Assembly: GCA_036403815.1 (NCBI GenBank)
Contig: DASWQH010000012.1
Coordinates: 82,622 to 146,621, forward strand
DNA: 64,000 bases
From: JACVRN01 sp036403815
GTDB lineage: Bacteria; Acidobacteriota; Blastocatellia; Pyrinomonadales; Pyrinomonadaceae
Direction of reading: 5' to 3'
Shown here in pieces: positions 26,112 through 34,894 of the stretch; the first letter of the stretch is position 1; the number at the start of each line of letters is the position of its first letter. The notes beneath the pieces were generated by a model. That model was not told the origin of the DNA, ran no database searches, and was given only the letters and a program-made list of their open reading frames with translations. A program made the translations under genes and the position numbers.

Positions 26112-27536
26112 TTAATGAGCTTTTATATCCTGCGTCTCTTCCATTATGGGAATCCGTGCTCCGGCGAATTCCACGCGCTCGCCGGTTAAGGATTGATGTA
26201 TGCCCTGTGCAGCGAGCTTGCCCATCTGCGAAGCGTCAACTGCTTCGCGCCCGCCGTTGACGCAATCGCCTCCGGCGAAATATTTGGGATTGCCGGTCTG
26301 CATAGACTCCTTGTTGACTACAACGCGGCCAGCCCCGTCCAACTCAAGCCCGTTAATGCTGCTGAAGAACTCACGCTGTTTGGTCTGGCCGAGCGCCTTG
26401 ACGACCATGTCAACCGGAATGTCGAACTCAGAGCCGGGCACCGGACTGGCCGAGCGACGACCAGTTGCATCCGGCTCAGTCATCTCCATACGCACGCACC
26501 TGATGGCGGCAACATGCGAGTTGCTTTCATGCGATAGAATCTCGACGGGCGAAGTCTGCCACCAGAACTCTATGGCGTCCTTCTTCGCCAGCTCATATTC
26601 ATATGCATAAGCGGGCATCTCGCGCTCGGAGCGCCGGTAAATCATCAGCACACGTTCCGCGCCCAATCGTTTGGCCTGTGTGACGGCATCAATGGCTGTG
26701 TTGCCCGCGCCGACGACCGCGACGGTGCGGCCAATGGGCACGCTCTGCCAGTCGCGTGTCTTGATGCGCTCTATAAATTCAAGCGCATCATAGACTCCTT
26801 CTAAATCTTCTCCGGGTATGCCGAGCTTTGCAGTTGCGCCCAGCCCCGCGCCTATGAAAATCGCGTCGTGTGATTTTTCAAGCTCATCCAGAGAGATGTC
26901 GCGTCCTATCTCCGTGTTCATACGGAATTGGACGCCAAGACGCTCGACCATCGCGGCCTCATCCGTGGAAACCTTCTGCGGCATCTTGTACTCGGCCATG
27001 CCATAAGTATCAAGGCCGCCCGCAAGCGATTTGCGATCATAGATGGTGACGGCGTAGCCGAGCCGCGCCAGATACGTCGCGCATGAAAGCCCTGCGGGGC
27101 CAGAGCCTATGATGCCAACAGATTTGCCGTTCGATTCGCCCGCGCGCAAGACTTCGCGCCCTTCGCGCATCGCGTAATCGGTCGCGTAGCGTTGAAGACG
27201 ACCTATCTCAATAGGTTTCTCCATCAGAGTTCCTTCAACACAGGCTCCCTCGCACAGCACGTCCACGGGACAAACCCGCGCGCAGGTAGCGCCAATCGGG
27301 TTGGCATCGAAAATGACGCGCGCCGAGCCTGTTAGATTTCCGCTCGCAATCTTTTTGATAAACGCGGGCACGTCAATATGCGTCGGGCAGGCGCGCGTGC
27401 AGGGGGCGTCGAAGCAGTAGAGACAACGATTCGCCTCAAAGTATGCCTCGGCCTCCGTCATTGCAGGCGCAATCTCACGGAAGTTCCGTTCAATCTGTTC
27501 ATTATCAAGACGGGGTGTGGTTTCTATCTTCATCAT
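26112..27536 (-). CDS. preT: NAD-dependent dihydropyrimidine dehydrogenase subunit PreT
   Basis: The 474-residue flavoprotein partner of PreA passes electrons from NAD(P)H. It resembles the small subunit of glutamate synthase. N-terminal Fe-S cysteines lie in CLYCFDAPCTRACPTHID and CARVCPVDVLCEGAC, followed by the FAD motif GIIGSGPAGLSCATYLA and the NAD motif VAVVGAGNTAIDAV. The C-terminal GGDCVNGGREAVDAS is typical. An adjacent ATG at 27533 is an equivalent start. The preTA pair sets the first step of the reductive pyrimidine pathway. Confidence 0.94.
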   Translation of the reverse strand: MMKIETTPRLDNEQIERNFREIAPAMTEAEAYFEANRCLYCFDAPCTRACPTHIDVPAFIKKIASGNLTGSARVIFDANPIGATCARVCPVDVLCEGACVEGTLMEKPIEIGRLQRYATDYAMREGREVLRAGESNGKSVGIIGSGPAGLSCATYLARLGYAVTIYDRKSLAGGLDTYGMAEYKMPQKVSTDEAAMVERLGVQFRMNTEIGRDISLDELEKSHDAIFIGAGLGATAKLGIPGEDLEGVYDALEFIERIKTRDWQSVPIGRTVAVVGAGNTAIDAVTQAKRLGAERVLMIYRRSEREMPAYAYEYELAKKDAIEFWWQTSPVEILSHESNSHVAAIRCVRMEMTEPDATGRRSASPVPGSEFDIPVDMVVKALGQTKQREFFSSINGLELDGAGRVVVNKESMQTGNPKYFAGGDCVNGGREAVDASQMGKLAAQGIHQSLTGERVEFAGARIPIMEETQDIKAH

Positions 27537-27570
27537 GGTTTAAGCTCGCGCAAAGTAGGAATCCGGGTTC

Positions 27571-27792
27571 AGCCCCTGAAAGGGGCGATAGACTGTAGCC
27601 CACGGCTTACGCCGTGGGAGAGCAGATCTGAAATTGAATCAAGCCCCGTAGGGGCGACATAAATTAGGCTGCAAAGTAGTTTTATTCAGTCACAAAAAAC
27701 TATGTCGCCCCTACGGGGCTTATTGGCATCTTCCGCGTTCGTTTCCCACGGCTGACGCCGTGGGCTAAATTCTATCGCCCCTTTCAGGGGCT
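27571..27792. repeat. REP family A composite element, copy 2
   Basis: It has the same module order as 15644-15868: AGCCCCTGAAAGGGGCG, TGTAGCCCACGGC hairpin, AAGCCCCGTAGGGGCGACAT, centre, inverted modules. It occupies nearly the whole gap upstream of preT. Confidence 0.9.
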
Positions 27793-27811
27793 TGCGGAAC
27801 AAGACATCTTC

Positions 27812-28681
27812 CTAGTCCGCAGAAATTGGCCCGTAGGTGTTCGGCCTTCTGTCGCGGAAGAACTGCCACGTGTTACGCACCTCTTGAATCAAATCAAGGT
27901 TAAGGTCTGCGACGATGAGAGCGTCCTTATCGCGCGGGCCTTCGGCGACGAACTGGCCGCGCGGGTCGCAGAAGTAGCTCTGGCCGTAAAATTCTCCAAT
28001 GTCCCAGGGCTGCTCATGGCCGACGCGATTGATTGCGCCTATGAAATAGCCGTTGGCGACGGCGTGCGCGGGTTGTTCGATTCTCCAGAGATATTCTGAA
28101 AGACCTGCGACCGTGGCCGAAGGATTGAAAACAATCTCGGCTCCGTTGAGACCGAGGACGCGTGCGCCTTCCGGGAAATGGCGGTCGTAGCAGATGTAGA
28201 CGCCTATCTGCGCAAAGGCCGTCTTAAATGTAGGATAGCCCAGATTGCCCGGCGTAAAGTAAAACTTCTCCCAGAAGCCCGGATTGACCTGCGGGATATG
28301 GTTCTTGCGATACTTGCCTAAGTAACGGCCATCGGCATCAATCACGGCGGCGGTGTTGTAATAGAGACCCGTAATCTCTACCTCATAAATCGGGACGATA
28401 ATCACCATGCCATGCTCTTTAGCCACGTCCTGCATCAGGTGAACGGTCGGCCCGTCGGGAATTTTTTCGACGGCCTCGTACCAGCGCGTCTTCTGCTCTG
28501 CACAGAAGTAGGGTGTGGTGAAGACCTCCTGCATGCAGAGAATCTGTACTCCCTGTTTCGCGGCGTCTTCAATCAAAGAGAGGTGCTTTTCAATATTAGC
28601 GCGTTTGATTTCTTCAATCGGCGCATCTGTCGGCGCAGCATTCGTGGCCTGTATCAGACCACACTTAACAGTTCTTGCCAT
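27812..28681 (-). CDS. Beta-ureidopropionase (nitrilase-family N-carbamoyl amidohydrolase)
   Basis: The 289-residue CN-hydrolase has the Glu-Lys-Cys triad visible as E52 (CMQEVFTTPYF), K126 (GKYRKNHIP) and C164 (YICYDRHFPEG). In this cluster, between preTA and dihydropyrimidinase genes, the likely reaction is hydrolysis of N-carbamoyl-beta-alanine to beta-alanine, CO2 and ammonia. The sequence also resembles N-carbamoylputrescine amidases, so specificity rests mainly on context. REP elements lie on both sides. Confidence 0.85.
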   Translation of the reverse strand: MARTVKCGLIQATNAAPTDAPIEEIKRANIEKHLSLIEDAAKQGVQILCMQEVFTTPYFCAEQKTRWYEAVEKIPDGPTVHLMQDVAKEHGMVIIVPIYEVEITGLYYNTAAVIDADGRYLGKYRKNHIPQVNPGFWEKFYFTPGNLGYPTFKTAFAQIGVYICYDRHFPEGARVLGLNGAEIVFNPSATVAGLSEYLWRIEQPAHAVANGYFIGAINRVGHEQPWDIGEFYGQSYFCDPRGQFVAEGPRDKDALIVADLNLDLIQEVRNTWQFFRDRRPNTYGPISAD

Positions 28682-28706
28682 AACGTGAGTTCCTACCTTT
28701 TCTAAA

Positions 28707-28781
28707 AGTCAGTACCGCCTGCGTTAGCGGGCGGGTGATAGCTTAGCCAATACCCGCCCGCTAACGCAGGCGGTACTGACT
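28707..28781. repeat. REP family C palindrome, copy 3
   Basis: The arm AGTCAGTACCGCCTGCGTT continues AGCGGGCGGG and is inverted at the far end. It carries a compensated change relative to copies 1 and 2 (GCGTTAGC opposite GCTAACGC), so pairing is kept. Confidence 0.92.
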
Positions 28782-28788
28782 GTAAATT

Positions 28789-30342
28789 CTAAGCGGCTTT
28801 CGCCTCTGCGACGGCAGTGTGCCGCGTAGGCTCTTGCGGTGGCGCAACCTTCATCAAAAGATAATGCATCAGGGCTGCCACTCCGAACCCTACGAACCAG
28901 GCGTAATCATAGAGCGGCCTGAGCGCAGGGACTAAGAGTCCAATCCATGCGAAAAAGCAGCCGAGAAGTGTGGCGGCCACAGCGCGCCAGTTCCACCCGC
29001 TTGAGTATGTGTAAACGCCCTGCGTTTTGTACAGATCGCCGAGCGCCAGTCTTTTCTGACGCACCATCCAGTAATCCGCAATCAGGACTCCGGCGATGGA
29101 GCCTAAGCCGCCTGAATAGCCTACCAGCCATTGAAAGATGTAACCCGAAGGGTCTGCCAGAAGACGCCAAGGCTGCATCAGTATGCCTATGATTCCGGTA
29201 ATCAATCCGCCGAGCTTGAAGGAAATAAGGCGGGGAAAGGCGTTGGCGAAATCATTCGCGGGCGAAACCACGTTGGCAGCGATGTTAACGGCCAGCGTTG
29301 CCACGACCACCGTAAACATGGAAATGGCTATAACCCACACCTGCCCGAACTGCCCGACCACCACCATAGGATCCCACAGCTTCTCAGGCGGAATCTGCGG
29401 GTAGATAATAACTGCGGCGGAGGTAATTATCACACCCATCGCGGCGAAGACGGTCATAGTTGTCGGCAGAGCTACGACCTGTCCGATGACCTGCTCGCGC
29501 TGGCTGCGACCGAAGCGCGTGAAGTCAGGCATGTTGAGAGACAGCGTTGCCCAGTAGCCGACCATAGCCGTCAGACTTGGAACGAAAATCTTCATGAAGT
29601 CCCGCGTCGTGTGAAACTTCCCCGTGTCGTTCATCAAGTAGCCAAGCCCGTTGGCTCGCCAGATAGCCCAGCCCAAAAGTAGCGCCGTCATCACCAGCAC
29701 AAACGGCGCAGCCCAGTTCTCCACCTTTCGCAGTAAATCCATGCCGCGATAGATGATGTAGATGTTGAGTCCCCAGAAGAGCAGGAACGACAGCCACTCG
29801 GTCGTCATGTGCCCGCCGAAGGGGCCGCCAAGCAGCGTGTGCCAGTTTGGAATAATCGCGCCGAAAAAAGTATTGAGAGCTTCGCCGCCAATCCATGCCT
29901 GAATACCGAACCAGCCGCAGGCTACAATAGCGCGCATCAGGGCTGGAAGATTTGACCCGTATGTGCCGTAGGCTGCACGCGCAAAGACAGGGAAGGGGAT
30001 GCCGTATTTTGTGCCGGGATGGGAATTCAAAAGAATGGGAACGAGAACAATCGTGTTGCCGAGTAAGATTGTAATGAGCGCCTGCCACCAGTTCATCCCC
30101 GCCGAGATTAAACCCGAAGAGAGCATGTAAGTCGGTATGCAATGCGCCATGCTTATCCAGAGCGCGGCGTAGTTATAGGTCGTCCAATTACGCTTCGCCA
30201 CGGGCACGGGCGCGAGGTCTTCGTTATAGAGCGGGCTTGATTTTATTTCGGAGTAATCACGCAGCTCTACGCGCCCGTCCGGGTGTTGTATAACTTCAGC
30301 TTCGCCGTTTCCTTCCACTGAAATCTTCTCCTGCGCCATCAA
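28789..30342 (-). CDS. NCS1-family nucleobase/hydantoin/allantoin transporter
   Basis: This 517-residue transporter of the nucleobase:cation symporter-1 family has about 12 hydrophobic helices. Conserved family stretches include NYAALWISMAHCIPTYMLSS, LGNTIVLVPILLNSHPGTKYG, PFPVFARAAYGTYG and ACGWFGIQAWIGGEAL. It probably imports uracil, thymine or a related compound (hydantoin or allantoin are alternatives) for the enzymes encoded on both sides. Its stop is 7 nt from a REP palindrome, and its start is only 3 nt from the stop of the upstream SIMPL gene, so the two are likely co-transcribed. Confidence 0.9.
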   Translation of the reverse strand: MMAQEKISVEGNGEAEVIQHPDGRVELRDYSEIKSSPLYNEDLAPVPVAKRNWTTYNYAALWISMAHCIPTYMLSSGLISAGMNWWQALITILLGNTIVLVPILLNSHPGTKYGIPFPVFARAAYGTYGSNLPALMRAIVACGWFGIQAWIGGEALNTFFGAIIPNWHTLLGGPFGGHMTTEWLSFLLFWGLNIYIIYRGMDLLRKVENWAAPFVLVMTALLLGWAIWRANGLGYLMNDTGKFHTTRDFMKIFVPSLTAMVGYWATLSLNMPDFTRFGRSQREQVIGQVVALPTTMTVFAAMGVIITSAAVIIYPQIPPEKLWDPMVVVGQFGQVWVIAISMFTVVVATLAVNIAANVVSPANDFANAFPRLISFKLGGLITGIIGILMQPWRLLADPSGYIFQWLVGYSGGLGSIAGVLIADYWMVRQKRLALGDLYKTQGVYTYSSGWNWRAVAATLLGCFFAWIGLLVPALRPLYDYAWFVGFGVAALMHYLLMKVAPPQEPTRHTAVAEAKAA

Positions 30343-30345
30343 TAT

Positions 30346-31125
30346 TTATTGCAGACGAAAGCTTACTGTAACTTTCGCCGAGACTGTAATCATGCCGGGA
30401 GCTATAGTCTTATTTTCTTCGTCCGAATTACCTTCACCTCCGCCAGCGCTACCTGTACTAATGCTGTTGGAATATATACTGGTGTTGGCGTTTGCATTTC
30501 CGTAGATGTAGCCATCCTCGCGGATTGTATAAGCCCTGCCGATGGTCTGGCCTATCTCTTTCGTTAATGCTTCGGCCTTCTCACGTGCAGCCCTGATGGC
30601 AAGAGCGCGTGCCTGGTCTCTATACTTCCGCATCTCGGAGGTGCGAAATTCCAGATCGCTAAAACGATCTATCCCGGCCTTAATAATGTCTGTAAGAAAA
30701 CTTTCAAAACGAGAGATGTCCTTTAGCCGTATGCCAACGGTTTTCGAGACTTGATAGCCGTCGAATATTTTTTTTGCTTCCGCCCCTCCAGTTGGATAGC
30801 CAGACGTTCTTTCATCATGATATCTCGGCTCGACGCTAATGTAGTCTGTTTGAACATCCTGTGGAGGAATATTGTACTTGCGCGTCAATTCCATAATCCG
30901 CCTGACGCTCTGGTCGTTCTGCTCTTTCGCTACCAGCAAATCCTTATCCAATTTCACAACCGACAGTGTGAAGACGACTTCATCCGGCGCAACCTTAACT
31001 TCAGCCTGGCCTGTGACGGTGATAAGAGGCAACTGCTCTGCCTGCCCCTGCGCTCTAGCCAGAGCGGCTGAGAGATGAAGCGCAAGGATAAGACAGATAC
31101 TTAATCTAAGGAGTGAGTTCATCAT
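30346..31125 (-). CDS. SIMPL-domain (DUF541) exported protein
   Basis: The 259-residue protein begins with a signal peptide (LLRLSICLILALHLSAALARAQG) and contains one SIMPL/DUF541 domain. Typical stretches are ITVTGQAEVKVAPDEVVFTL, NIPPQDVQTDYISVEPRY and ARALAIRAAREKAEALTKEIGQ, with a C-terminal beta strand ITVSAKVTVSFRL. A Gly/Ser/Asn-rich linker precedes the end. Family members are periplasmic or surface proteins of poorly defined function. It sits 3 nt upstream of the transporter gene. Confidence 0.85.
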   Translation of the reverse strand: MMNSLLRLSICLILALHLSAALARAQGQAEQLPLITVTGQAEVKVAPDEVVFTLSVVKLDKDLLVAKEQNDQSVRRIMELTRKYNIPPQDVQTDYISVEPRYHDERTSGYPTGGAEAKKIFDGYQVSKTVGIRLKDISRFESFLTDIIKAGIDRFSDLEFRTSEMRKYRDQARALAIRAAREKAEALTKEIGQTIGRAYTIREDGYIYGNANANTSIYSNSISTGSAGGGEGNSDEENKTIAPGMITVSAKVTVSFRLQ

Positions 31126-31171
31126 TCGATTTCCGTGGCCTTCAATAGCAGGAGACGCATGCTGTCTGCGA

Positions 31172-32437
31172 TTAGATCAATCTTCTGGTCTTTAGCTGGA
31201 CTTGCAGCGTCTCGTCGCCTCTTTTTATCTTCAGGCGGTACTGCTTCCCGTCTTTCTTGAACATCTCGCGCAAATTGTGGAGCGTGTATTCGGAGGCCGC
31301 GCGACCGTCAACTTCCAGAATCACATCGTCTACTCTCAGTCCTGCCTCGGCTGCTGGCGAAGCTTCCATGATGCGCTGGATTTTGACGAGCTTGAATTGC
31401 GGGCTATCGGAGATTAGCCCCAGCCCGCTCATGTCGAAATCAAATGCATCGCTAAAATTTTTATTCGGCTCAAGAATCATGCGCTTGCGCGAATAGTCGA
31501 AGATGACCTTGAAGTGGCGCAGGATAAGGCCGCCGATGTTGCCCGCCGTGCCTTCTTTGGCAATGAAGCCTGCGGTCTGCGGAAAAGCCGTGACAGGCTT
31601 ATTGAGCTTGAAGCGTCCAAGCTCAAGGCTATCAATGCGCCCGACCGCCAGCGAAAACTCGCCGCCGACGCCTCGCGCCTTCGTCTGAATTGTCTTCGGC
31701 ACGCGCTCAAGCAGCTTATTGGCTTTGACGAATGAGGGGTGAAAGGTGATACCGAAGCCCGAGCCTGCATCAATAACAAAATCTCCCTCGATGGGTTCCA
31801 GGCCGGGTAAGGATACCTTACCGCTCACATAGGGATGATTGTAAAAAAACTTCAACGGCAGACTTTCGCCAGTGCCGGTATAATTGAACTGTTGCGGCTC
31901 ATAGAGCGTGATGAATCCGGCTGCGTAGTCAACCTCCACGACGTAGCGTTGGAAAAGCTCTGCCCCTATGATGACATCCATGCTGCGCCCTGCGGTCGCT
32001 TCAATAGAGTCCAGAGGGATAGCCATCACCGACAGATTCTTTATCTCCACACCCGGCAAGCTGAACGTGATGCCGCTCAGACGTGAGCTTTCGACGGTGC
32101 CGCCAGCGCCCTGCGCGCGACTGTTCCCTTTGAGTTCCAGCCCCAGCTCACGCGCACGCCGCATACTGACGACAGAGGCCGCAGCGCCCGTATCGAGCGT
32201 GAACCAGAGCGGAGCGGAGCCATTCACACGCCCCTGTAGAAAGACGTGGTTGCCGTTAAGCTCAATCGGAAAACGCGAGACCTTTGAAACATCAGTGGCG
32301 TTGAGAGCGGCGCGCTGTGCGACTCCGGGAAACAGGCTGAGCGAGCAGAGGACGAAGAACGCGAACAGGCAGAGGCACAGGCTGAAATCACGCCGCGCCT
32401 CGCACGGTCTCAGTTGTCGTTGCCTGCTCTGTCCCAT
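31172..32437 (-). CDS. Exported retropepsin-like aspartic protease with PDZ domain
   Basis: The protein has about 421 residues. A hydrophobic N-terminal segment (LCLCLFAFFVLCSLSLFPG) implies export. Two aspartyl-protease-like halves follow, each with a catalytic triplet: FTLDTGAAASVVS and FVIDAGSGFGITF. The C-terminus is a PDZ domain (SPAAEAGLRVDDVILEVDGRAA). The architecture is that of bacterial gag-polyprotein-type aspartyl proteases. The ATG at 32437 lies 1 nt after the dihydropyrimidinase stop, which suggests coupling, although the product has no obvious link to pyrimidines. Confidence 0.84.
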   Translation of the reverse strand: MGQSRQRQLRPCEARRDFSLCLCLFAFFVLCSLSLFPGVAQRAALNATDVSKVSRFPIELNGNHVFLQGRVNGSAPLWFTLDTGAAASVVSMRRARELGLELKGNSRAQGAGGTVESSRLSGITFSLPGVEIKNLSVMAIPLDSIEATAGRSMDVIIGAELFQRYVVEVDYAAGFITLYEPQQFNYTGTGESLPLKFFYNHPYVSGKVSLPGLEPIEGDFVIDAGSGFGITFHPSFVKANKLLERVPKTIQTKARGVGGEFSLAVGRIDSLELGRFKLNKPVTAFPQTAGFIAKEGTAGNIGGLILRHFKVIFDYSRKRMILEPNKNFSDAFDFDMSGLGLISDSPQFKLVKIQRIMEASPAAEAGLRVDDVILEVDGRAASEYTLHNLREMFKKDGKQYRLKIKRGDETLQVQLKTRRLI

Positions 32438-32438
32438 G

Positions 32439-33818
32439 TTAAATAGCAACGCACGTCCCTCGCTTCAGGAATTGTCCGTCGCCGGGCTTGCCCTTGTACT
32501 CTCCATTTTCAATTACAACCCGCCCGCGCGAGAGAACCGTCTCGACTACGCCGCGAATGCGCTTGCCTTCATAGGTGCTGTAATCCACGTTCATGTGCTG
32601 TGTCTTGACCGAAAGCGTCTGCTCTTTTTCGGGATCGAAGATGACAATGTCTGCGTCGGAGCCGATGGCTATGGTGCCTTTCTTGGGGAAGAGGCCGAAC
32701 ATCTTGGCCGCAGCGGTCGAGGTTAATTCGACGAAGCGGTTAAGGCTGATGCGATTCTCCACCACGCCGCCGTTGTAGATGAGCGGCACACGATTCTCCA
32801 CGCCCGGCGCTCCGTTCGGAATCTTAGAAAAATCATCCCGCCCCAACTCCTTCTGCTCCTTCATGCAGAACGGGCAGTGGTCTGTAGAGATAACCTGAAG
32901 GTCACCCATCTTCAAGCCCTTCCACAACTCTGCCTGATTCGATTTCTCACGAAGCGGCGGCGTCATCACGTACTTCGCACCCTCGAAGTCTTCGCCGTAA
33001 TCGTCAATCGAGAGGAAGAGATACTGCGGACAGGTCTCTGCAAAGGCGTTGATGCCTCTATCACGCGCCTCGCGCACTTTATTGAGCGCGTCCGCGCAGG
33101 AAAGATGCACTATGTAGACGGGCGCTTCCGCCATCTCCGCTATGGCAATGGCGCGATGCACGCCCTCTGCCTCCGCAATCGTTGGTCTGGTCAACGCGTG
33201 ATACTTTGGCGCAGTCCTGCCTGCCGCCAGAGCGCGCTTGATAATCTCGTTGATGACGACGCCGTTCTCCGCGTGCATGCAGATGAGACCGCCGCGCTCG
33301 CCCGCCGCACTCATCGCGCGAAAGATGGTCGCGTCGTCCACCAGAAACACGCCCGGATAAGCCATGAACATCTTAAAGCTGGTGATGCCTTCGTCCATCA
33401 CCGTGTACATCTCTTCTATCTGGTTGTCTTCCAACTCGGTCGTGATGAGATGAAAGCCGTAATCAATCGCCGTCTTCCCCTCGGCCTTCTGGTGCCAGTT
33501 ATCAACCGCCTGAAGCAGCGCCTCTCCCTTATACTGCACCGCGAAATCTATAATCGTCGTCGTCCCGCCATGCGCCGCCGCACGCGTCCCCGTCGTAAAA
33601 TCATCCGCCGCAGTAGTCCCCCCAAACGGCAACTCCATGTGCGTATGCGGATCAATCCCACCCGGAATAACCAGCTTCCCCGTAGCATCAATCACGAGGT
33701 CAGCTTCCATATCCAGCTTCGCGCCGATGACCGAGACGGTCTCGCCGTCAATCAGAATATCCGCCCTGTAATCATCGACAGCCGTCACAATGCGACCGTT
33801 ACGAATGAGAGTTTTCAT
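32439..33818 (-). CDS. hydA: Dihydropyrimidinase
   Basis: The 459-residue amidohydrolase opens dihydrouracil or dihydrothymine (or D-hydantoins) to the N-carbamoyl amino acid, step two of reductive pyrimidine breakdown. Metal ligands: GGIDPHTHMELPFGG (H58, H60) and the carboxylated lysine K149 in TSFKMFMAYPG. Others lie in MHAENG, VYIVHLSCADAL and ISTDHCPFCMKEQKELG. Length is typical. Its place among preTA, ureidopropionase and the NCS1 gene fits the pathway. Confidence 0.94.
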   Translation of the reverse strand: MKTLIRNGRIVTAVDDYRADILIDGETVSVIGAKLDMEADLVIDATGKLVIPGGIDPHTHMELPFGGTTAADDFTTGTRAAAHGGTTTIIDFAVQYKGEALLQAVDNWHQKAEGKTAIDYGFHLITTELEDNQIEEMYTVMDEGITSFKMFMAYPGVFLVDDATIFRAMSAAGERGGLICMHAENGVVINEIIKRALAAGRTAPKYHALTRPTIAEAEGVHRAIAIAEMAEAPVYIVHLSCADALNKVREARDRGINAFAETCPQYLFLSIDDYGEDFEGAKYVMTPPLREKSNQAELWKGLKMGDLQVISTDHCPFCMKEQKELGRDDFSKIPNGAPGVENRVPLIYNGGVVENRISLNRFVELTSTAAAKMFGLFPKKGTIAIGSDADIVIFDPEKEQTLSVKTQHMNVDYSTYEGKRIRGVVETVLSRGRVVIENGEYKGKPGDGQFLKRGTCVAI

Positions 33819-33868
33819 AGGGTCTCCATAAAAAATCCAAGATGAATGAATGTATTTGACCTTAATTC

Positions 33869-34449
33869 ATCTAAGCTGCCCCGTAGGGGCTTAATGTTCC
33901 TAACCTTCTATAAACTCGAAAACATATTTATCATCATAAGCAACATTGAATTTCTTCAGCAGTTCTAAATATTCATCTTTAAATGATCTTCGCTGATGAT
34001 GCTGTTCCTGATTCTGAATATATCTGATGACCGAATCTAATTGTGAATGTGAGTAAGAGAAAGCTCCGAAGCCTTCCTGCCAGTTGAACCTGCCTCGTAT
34101 CCATCCACGATCTTTGATGAATATTGTGCTATCAGACTTAATGTCTCTGACCAGATCGGATAAAGCAATATCCGGCTTGAGTCCAAGCAGTATATGAACG
34201 TGATCCGGCATACTGTTAATCGCAATTAGCTTCTGGTTCTTGTTCCGAACAATTCCGGTTATGTATTTATGTAGCCCCTCTTTGTGTTCCTTGCTGAGCA
34301 AGTTATGTCTGCTTGCTACTGCGAATACTACCTGAATGTAAATCTGTGTGTAGGTGTTAGCCATATGCCGAACATTTAGCTCCTAACGGAGCTAGTCAAG
34401 CTATTTTGTTGGCCTGGTCTATAAACATTCAGCCCCTACGGGGCTTAAG
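33869..34449 (-). mobile_element. REP-associated transposase unit (IS200/RAYT-like) bracketed by family A cores
   Basis: A single-tyrosine HUH transposase gene is bracketed by two inverted copies of GCCCCGTAGGGGC, at 33878-33890 and 34432-34444. On the transposase-proximal side each is followed by (T/G)AATGTT. A third small palindrome, TAGCTCC-TAAC-GGAGCTA, lies at 34377-34394 just upstream of the gene. The same 13-bp core is embedded in the composite elements at 15.6, 27.6 and 41.8 kb. Confidence 0.8.
33900..34364 (-). CDS. IS200/REP-type Y1 transposase (HUH nuclease)
   Basis: The 154-residue protein has the HUH pair in MPDHVHILLG (H55, H57), the WQEGFGAFSYS segment and the catalytic tyrosine region VIRYIQNQEQHHQ (Y115, Q119). 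Length and motifs fit IS200 TnpA and the related RAYT transposases that process REP hairpins as single-stranded DNA. The frame is intact. It interrupts the pyrimidine gene run between dihydropyrimidinase and the aminotransferase. The REP hairpins at both ends and the absence of TnpB favour a RAYT-like role; this is inference. Confidence 0.88.
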   Translation of the reverse strand: MANTYTQIYIQVVFAVASRHNLLSKEHKEGLHKYITGIVRNKNQKLIAINSMPDHVHILLGLKPDIALSDLVRDIKSDSTIFIKDRGWIRGRFNWQEGFGAFSYSHSQLDSVIRYIQNQEQHHQRRSFKDEYLELLKKFNVAYDDKYVFEFIEG

Positions 34450-34491
34450 ACGTTCGTCAGGCTTAAGCGACCCGTTACAGTCTAATTATCA

Positions 34492-34863
34492 TCACTGTGC
34501 CCGTTTGAATGGCCCCTGCCCTTTAATCGTCAGCGTGTCTTTCTTTTTGTCTATGACGACTTCTATCTGGCTGTTCTCGGTGCCGAAGTTGCCTTTCTGG
34601 TCGTAAAGCTCAAGGGTCAGTTTGTCGCCGTCGGTTTTGATGATTCGGTATTTGCCGTCCTGTGCGAGCGGCGGGTAGCCTTTGAGGTCGAATCGGCCTC
34701 GATTGAACGTCCACTCCAGAAACCATGAATGCCCGTTGTTCTCTCCCGTCAGACGCCACATGCCCTGTATAAAATCTTCGTTCGTAGTCCTGGTAGACGT
34801 GGCGAGCTGCGCGGAAGAGAAGAGAATCAACGCGACTGTAACAAGGGGGAAAAGTCGTTTCAT
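34492..34863 (-). CDS. Small exported hypothetical protein (lipocalin-like pattern)
   Basis: The 123-residue protein has a signal peptide (LFPLVTVALILFSSAQLATS) and a short beta-rich domain. MWRLTGENNGHSWFLEWTFNRGRFDL, YRIIKTDGDKLTLELYDQ and QIEVVIDKKKDTLTIKG resemble small META/lipocalin-like domains, but no firm family is claimed. It precedes the aminotransferase stop-to-start gap on the same strand by 31 nt. Function unknown. Confidence 0.6.
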   Translation of the reverse strand: MKRLFPLVTVALILFSSAQLATSTRTTNEDFIQGMWRLTGENNGHSWFLEWTFNRGRFDLKGYPPLAQDGKYRIIKTDGDKLTLELYDQKGNFGTENSQIEVVIDKKKDTLTIKGQGPFKRAQ

Positions 34864-34894
34864 AGCTCGTTGCTGCTCCTCTACATTTTAAGAA

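Noticed and set aside
32877..33845. Plus-strand frame of 322 codons
   Set aside because: Antisense to dihydropyrimidinase, whose active-site motifs are intact; composition is Arg/His-rich as expected for a shadow frame.
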